The position numbers were made by a program, and so were the translations under genes. Below are positions 58,561-64,000 of a stretch of 64,000 bases of DNA, in pieces. Each line of letters begins with the position of its first letter. Position 1 is the stretch's first letter. The stretch is from Isoetes taiwanensis. Its lineage: Eukaryota > Streptophyta > Lycopodiopsida > Isoetales > Isoetaceae. The notes under the pieces were generated by a model. The model was given only the letters and a program-made list of their open reading frames with translations. It was not told where the DNA came from and searched no databases. The stretch is taken from contig JAJEKV010000041.1 in assembly GCA_021234155.1 (NCBI GenBank), forward strand, positions 760,121-824,120. The letters are read 5' to 3'.

Positions 58561-59231
58561 GGAAGACTTTTTATGCCGTTTAAACCCCAAAGATTGAGAA
58601 TCTTTGTTCTCCCTTGAGGATCCGAAGGGCAGAACTCTTTCATTTTAATTATGAAATTATTCCACCCTAAGAATAAGTAAACAGCTTTCAATATGATGTT
58701 AAGTGGATTCAAGATATTAATGGTTGACTCTATGATTGCGTACTTTTATTTCTCACGGGTGCGCAAACTTAAATGGAGGAAGATGGATCTAAACACGAAC
58801 AACGAATGGTTAAAATTTCTACGGGCAGCCAAAGTGTTGGAGCATATGGAACAATGTCGTTGTGGATGCTTTCTTTACATCATCAGAATTACAATATCGT
58901 AAGAGAATTAATCGCCGGGCAAAAGATAGCGGGCCTTTCAACATGGCTAAAAGCAAAATCATGTATGTGCATCTATTGCACCTTTCATGAGACGACAAAA
59001 GAAAGGCAAGGAAGACCAAAAATTTCAACTCAAATCTTACCATCAATATGCTCTTTCAAGATACGACTTTTTAAAAAAATTAGCGTGGTTATCTATCAAG
59101 ATTTATCGCTTTTTTGTATGAACAAGTAAAGGTCGATCCATGATTTACAATCAGGTTTTTTCGATCACCTATCTATTTTAGGTTCCTCCTCCCTTTTACT
59201 TATATATATATAGAAGCCTTCAATTAAAAAA
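58561..59231 (+). other. LINE 3' region
   Basis: Eroded C-terminal and 3' UTR sequence of the LINE, ending in a short A-run next to the target-site duplication. Confidence 0.6.
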
Positions 59232-59244
59232 AACATATGCTTAG

Positions 59245-59689
59245 TTACGAGTGGGAAAATATAAAAAAAAAAAAAAGTTAGGAAATTTATAATTTGCATG
59301 GTTTTCAAAAAGATTTTATTCTCATTATCATTCTATTAGGGATTGGTTTCAATGCGTTTTGTTGAAAGTAGTAGATGGTATAAAGTAAAAAATATGTGTG
59401 TATTAGGCATTTAGGGTTAGAAAGAAACAACATTGTGCATGTGCACTCTATTTGTTCGTGAAGTGGTGTTCCATTAAGATTAGTACAATGTCCCATAGGG
59501 AAATATGACGCATGAATCCTTAAAACGAAAGTGGAAAAATAAAAGTGATATGGAGCCTTCCTAATCAACGGAATCCGCCGTGGATGAGGAAGACAAAGGG
59601 TCGATGGGTGTATGGGGAGGAAACCAAAAGGGAATGATGAGATACTCATGCTAAGGGTGGTCGGTGGAGATGTGTGAACAAGGTCAAGG
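59245..59689. other. No gene recognised
   Basis: AT-rich sequence between the LINE and the Gypsy fragments. Confidence 0.35.
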
Positions 59690-61755
59690 TATCAACATTG
59701 GCCTTTAGATCCGGGTGATGCATGAAGTGCTAAGGAGTGAAAGCAATGAACTCCATCAACCTTGAAGGTTTCTATATTGGTCAAAGAAGTGTTATGATGA
59801 GCCAAAATTAGATCCGCAAGCGTGCTCTGAAATTGGTAATGAAAACAAATTTTGTCCGTCGTAATAATAGGAGCAACTGGGTGAGAATTTCATGTATGTG
59901 AGATAGAAATGGACTCTGCATTTATCCCTAAGTAGGAATATTTGACCGCATTATATTATTCACTACGCTAGAGCAAGCAAAATTGAGCTTAGCCCGCTTG
60001 ACTTTAATCTTTAACCATACGGATTCGCCTAACTTGAAATCCTCAAGGCATGCGACATGTTTATCCAACACTCTTTATCTACTGGTCGCTAACAAATACT
60101 TCCTCTACCAAGGCTTGTATATCCGTAGGCAATTTTGGGACACATCCACCATGGAAACTCGCTTTATACAATGCATAGAGGTATCAGTACCCATAATTGA
60201 TCATAAATGGAGACATTCCTGAAGAATCTGTTTATATCATTATAGGCAAACTATATATAGTCTGCCCATTGTGACTGCTTTGTTCCAAATATACTTATGA
60301 TAGCATGTCCCCACATTCCTTATGTCTCAAAGGCAAGAGAATGAGGTGATAAAGGGGATCTTCCCAGGGTCATGGAAACTAAAAGGCAATGTCTTACCAA
60401 AAAAAGGCTTTGGATCACGATATTTGATGCATGCATGGTCATGAATTACATCAAGAAGAATGTTCCGTGTGATTATGTTGAGAGGCCCAATTTATTATTT
60501 GTGATGGCATGGTTCATATGTCAACCTGAAAGTAATTCAGCATGCTAGAGATATTGGCCTTTTACATACATGCCTAAATACACCCATACACCCTATGAAC
60601 TTCAACCATTGGATGTGTATAGATCCATGCTTGGACCTGGGCGAAAGGAGTATATCTACTTGAGGCAAATGATATATGACTGCATTAGCAAAGGAGTTCC
60701 GTAAGAGTAGGAAGATTTAGCAAGATTAGTTCCAAATTCTTTGGCTGCCCCTAGTACCAACAAGATTGGTTTTGTAAACTACAAGAATATGGCCTTGGAA
60801 ATATATTAGTAGCACCTAATCCCAAGTCAAAGACTTGCTGTACAAGATAGGTGGGAAGTAGAATGAAGATGAGCATCATCATGAAAACATGATTACAAAA
60901 GAAGTTGTTGGAATCATTATGAATTTCAAAGTACCCAACTTCTACTACCTGTGTCCAAATGCTGGCACCTTCTACTACTCCGCATCGCGATGTATTACTT
61001 GGTGGGACAGTGTACCAAATTTAATTTGACAATAACTGGCATGTCTTCAATAGCAGGAACTTCTACCAATGGCAATACTCCACTATCAGAAACCGCCGCT
61101 GGCAGGGCAAGGCATGTAGATATTGCAGCCAGAATGCAATTTCTATTGACAATGGTTCTAGATATGCTACCAACAACCCAACTAGGCATGGTAGAAGGAG
61201 GTCATTTACTAGAGCTTGGTGTAGATTGATGATCAATTTGATGAGATCATTCAACTAAAATTGATGAGCAAAGAAGGAAATTAGAGTTCCATAGGATGTT
61301 AGGCAAGATAAGTAGATTGAGAAGAGTGGAAACTTCAAAGTTGAAAGAAAGAAGGCCAAAGAGAGCACAAATAAATAAAAAAACATGCCAAATCTCTCTT
61401 AAGAAAGCCGAGAAAGAGTTGACGTGCTTCAGATGCACACTGCAACCAAATTGAGGTTTATCCTTTATGGCTCTAGTGGCAACACTCAACTCCATAATTT
61501 GATCAAATTTTGGGAAGACTAAACAATTAATAGACGCACTGTCAGCCATAAGTTTGAGAAAGACTGAGTAGCCTCCAGATTTTCCAGTAATGGTAAATGC
61601 AAATTGTGGAAGGCACCGATGGCCACACTAGCAATATTCTTGTTGTAAGTGTGTAATTGAGAAGGCAACGGATAAATATTCTGAAGGAAAAGCAATTAGT
61701 AATATTTTAGATGAAGACAAGCATAATCCAGCCGGCGATCATCAGCATCATTTTA
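59690..61755 (-). mobile_element. Eroded Ty3/Gypsy fragment, tandem copy A
   Basis: On the minus strand, short frames near 60160-60230 (GMSPFMINYGY) and 59980-60060 (DKHVACLEDFKLGESVWLKI) match the end of a Ty3/Gypsy integrase and the following linker. Many stops and indels interrupt them. The whole unit recurs as copy B with a period of about 2.1 kb. Confidence 0.6.
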
Positions 61756-63890
61756 TATATAGCAAGGTGCTAAGAGTAAAAAGTAATGAACTCCAACTTG
61801 AAGGTTTCTATATTGGTCTAAAGAAGTGTTATGGATGAGCCAAAATTAGATCCAAGCAGAGTTTGAAATTGTAATGGAAATAACCGGCCCAAGCCGGCAT
61901 AGAGTAACGAGAATTTAAGGGCAGGAGATAGAATGTGACTCAATTATCCCCAAAAGTAGGGAATGTTTGATACATTTATATTATGCCAATACAGAGTTAA
62001 AATTGAGCTTAGCCCGCTTGACTTTAATCATACTTGACTAACTTGAAACTGCGGTAGCATGATGCTTATCCGTTATTCTTTTATCTATCTACTTCTGGCT
62101 TAACAAATATCTTCATTTTAACTTCCTCACTCAAGGCTCTGTGGTATATCCAGCATAATTCTTGGACACATCGACGCCTTGGAAACTCAAGGCCATGTGT
62201 ATGGAGTAAGGCATTGTACCCATAAACGGAGAGCATTCCGAAGAAGAATCTTGCTTGGTAATTATTATAGGCAACCCACAAATGGATATAGTCCGCCCAT
62301 TGTGACTATTATTCCAAATATACTTTACATAGCATGTCCTCATTATCTTATGTCTTCAAAGGCAAGAGAATCTAGGGATAATGATCTTCTCATAGGTCGT
62401 GAACCAGGCGTTAATGTCTTACCAAAAAAAGGCTCTGATCATGCATGATATTTGATGCATGTATGGTCATGACCATATCAAGAAGAATGTTCTGTGTGAT
62501 TTATGCTGAGAGGCCCACCTTGCTTATTTGGTGATGGGCATGGTTCATAAGTCAACCTGAGCAATTAGCATGTTAGAGATGAGCTATCTTTATATATTTT
62601 AAATTGCTCCATACAATTCCTATGAACTTCAACCATTGGATGTGTATAGATCCATGCTTGACCCATGAAAGGAGCATCTTTAAATTTGAGGGCAATGATA
62701 TATGATCAAGAATACAAAAGGAGTCTCAGATAGGAAGATTTGAAGATTAGTTCCAAATTCTTTGGCTTCGCCCCTAGTAAATAACAAGATTGATTTGCAA
62801 TCAGAATATGGCCTTGGAAATATATGGGTGAGGGCACTCTAATCCTAAGCCGAAAAGACTGAGCAGTGGAAGCAGAATGAAGATGAGCATCAACATGAAA
62901 CATGACTTTCATGAAATGAAGCTGTTGGAATCATTATGAATTTCAAAGTGCTACTTACTCCAGGCCCAAATGTTAGAGACTTCTACTTCTCATCACTTCC
63001 GTGATTAGTATATATTACTTGTATCAGGTGTACTCAAATTCCTTCTTAGTCGAAGCCAACAATTGGCATGTCTCTACTTGTAGGAACTCTAACTCTAATG
63101 TAATACTCCACCACAGAAACTCACAAGCAGTAGGGGCAAGGGCATGTAGATATTGCAGCTAGAATGCACTTACTGACAATGGTTCTAGATAGGCCACCAC
63201 CAACCCAACTAGCATGAGAAGGAGGTCACACTAGAGCTTCATAAAAGTAGATTGATGATCACTTATTGAGATCATTAGAACTAAAACTGATGAGCAAAGA
63301 AGGAAATTAGAGGACTCATACGTATTAAGCAAGATAAGGCATTGGAGAAGAAGAAACTTCAAAACAAAAGAAAGAGCGAAAGATGCAAAGACAACAAATA
63401 AAAAACATGCCAAATCCTTAAGAAAGCCGAGAAAAGAGCTAGATGTGCCGAGGATGACATCGCGAATCAAATCATTGAGGCTTATCCTTTATGGTTCTAG
63501 TGGCAAGATCAAACCCAACACATTCTGATCAAATTCTTGGGGAACATTAAACAATTAATAGGGATGTGAATTGTCGCCATAAGTTTGAGAAAGACTATTC
63601 TCCATTTTTCCATGTAATGGTCTTCTGTGAAATGTAAATTGTGGGAAGCAAATTGATATGTAATAATTTCAGTAATATTCCTTGTTGCAAGTGTGTAATT
63701 TGAGAAGGCATCCTATAAATATCTGGAAGAAAAAGCAATGAAGTAATATTTTAGATGAAGAGCGCTATAATCCAAAATTAAGGTAATGAACCTCGTATGA
63801 TTTGACCTTCCGTATGATGAAGAGCAGCGGTATTCTAGTATGGATCATCATGTTAATGATGCCTTATATATATAGCAAGCGCTCATGTCT
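61756..63890 (-). mobile_element. Eroded Ty3/Gypsy fragment, tandem copy B
   Basis: Direct repeat of copy A, sharing landmarks such as GAAGGTTTCTATATTGGTC, ATGAGCCAAAATTAGATCC and GTAGATATTGCAGC. The integrase remnant is at 62081-62281 (FFFGMLSVYGYNALLHT in one frame). The copies differ by very many small indels. Confidence 0.6.
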
Positions 63891-64000
63891 CAGAATCGCA
63901 TGACTAGTACGCCGATTCAAGCAACTTTTATAATTTAAAAAAACAGAATATAACGCCCTCAAGTAGCCTTATAGCAATACGCAACTGAACGAATTTTTAA

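Larger units (their letters stand above)
52754..59231 (+). mobile_element. Near full-length L1-type LINE with 13-bp target-site duplication
   Basis: AACATATGCTTAG at 52741-52753 and 59232-59244 flanks the element, with a short A-run at the 3' end. Order: 5' UTR with a small ORF, ORF1 (53230-55174), ORF2 endonuclease (55175-55957), broken RT (about 56300-57620), and a zinc-knuckle region near 58366-58520. A 5' end set by a target-site duplication means it is probably full length. ORF2 has many frameshifts, so it is inactive. Confidence 0.92.

Noticed and set aside
60951-61229. 92-codon plus-strand ORF
   Set aside because: Lies in the eroded Gypsy fragment and is not kept open in the tandem copy.

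Overview
The window looks like nuclear DNA of a land plant. It is AT-rich, gene-poor and full of transposable elements. The recognisable genes are plant families broken by introns: TAF5, a PPTC7-type PP2C, a lipid phosphate phosphatase, proteasome assembly chaperone 2, an RRM protein, a LURP-one-related protein, a BRI1-like LRR fragment and a PPR relic. Most are present only as a few exons, with their other exons out of the window, in very long TE-filled introns, or lost. That is typical of a large gymnosperm-like genome, but no sequence here fixes the species.

Layout. 1-920 (-): exons of a TAF5-like WD40 gene, followed by a 1,018-bp LTR and primer-binding site of an LTR retrotransposon (1106-2136). 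2605-11640 (-): an unusual 9-kb retroelement with two ~2.24-kb direct terminal repeats. It has an intact Penelope-like reverse transcriptase ORF, a second large ORF of unknown function split by a MITE, and a short ORF inside each repeat. 11954-12149: a palindromic CACTA-type MITE. 13118-13630 (-): three PP2C exons. 15.4-15.9 kb and 21.3-22.5 kb: tRNA-related SINE-like repeats, partly in tandem. 16346-16837 (+): lipid phosphate phosphatase exons. 22.5-24.5 kb (-): decayed LINE with a tetranucleotide tail. 28.1-28.8 kb (+): LINE ORF1-like relic with a (TTCC)n tail. 29687-30504 (-): proteasome assembly chaperone 2 exons. 34438-34935 (-): LRR receptor fragment in a repeat-rich block. 39211-40277 (+): 5'-truncated LINE with target-site duplication. 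41323-42029: Mutator-like deletion derivative with a 9-bp target-site duplication. 42326-42411: perfect 34-bp hairpin. 43612-44365 (-): complete two-exon RRM gene. 47.5-48.4 kb (-): PPR pseudogene. 49155-49279 (-): LURP-one-related exon. 52754-59231 (+): nearly full-length, frameshifted L1-type LINE with a 13-bp target-site duplication. 59.7-63.9 kb (-): two tandem, badly eroded Ty3/Gypsy integrase-region fragments.

The best candidate for something undescribed is the 2605-11640 element. Its RT reading frame has no ATG at its start and opens exactly at a splice acceptor. The repeat-encoded ORF carries the ATG and ends in a phase-compatible splice donor, as does a third small exon at 9120-9209. 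This suggests a terminal-repeat-encoded start exon spliced to alternative downstream ORFs, in a Penelope-like element without a GIY-YIG endonuclease. The two repeat copies are nearly identical except for two short patches inside that exon, where compensating indels change the peptide but keep the frame.
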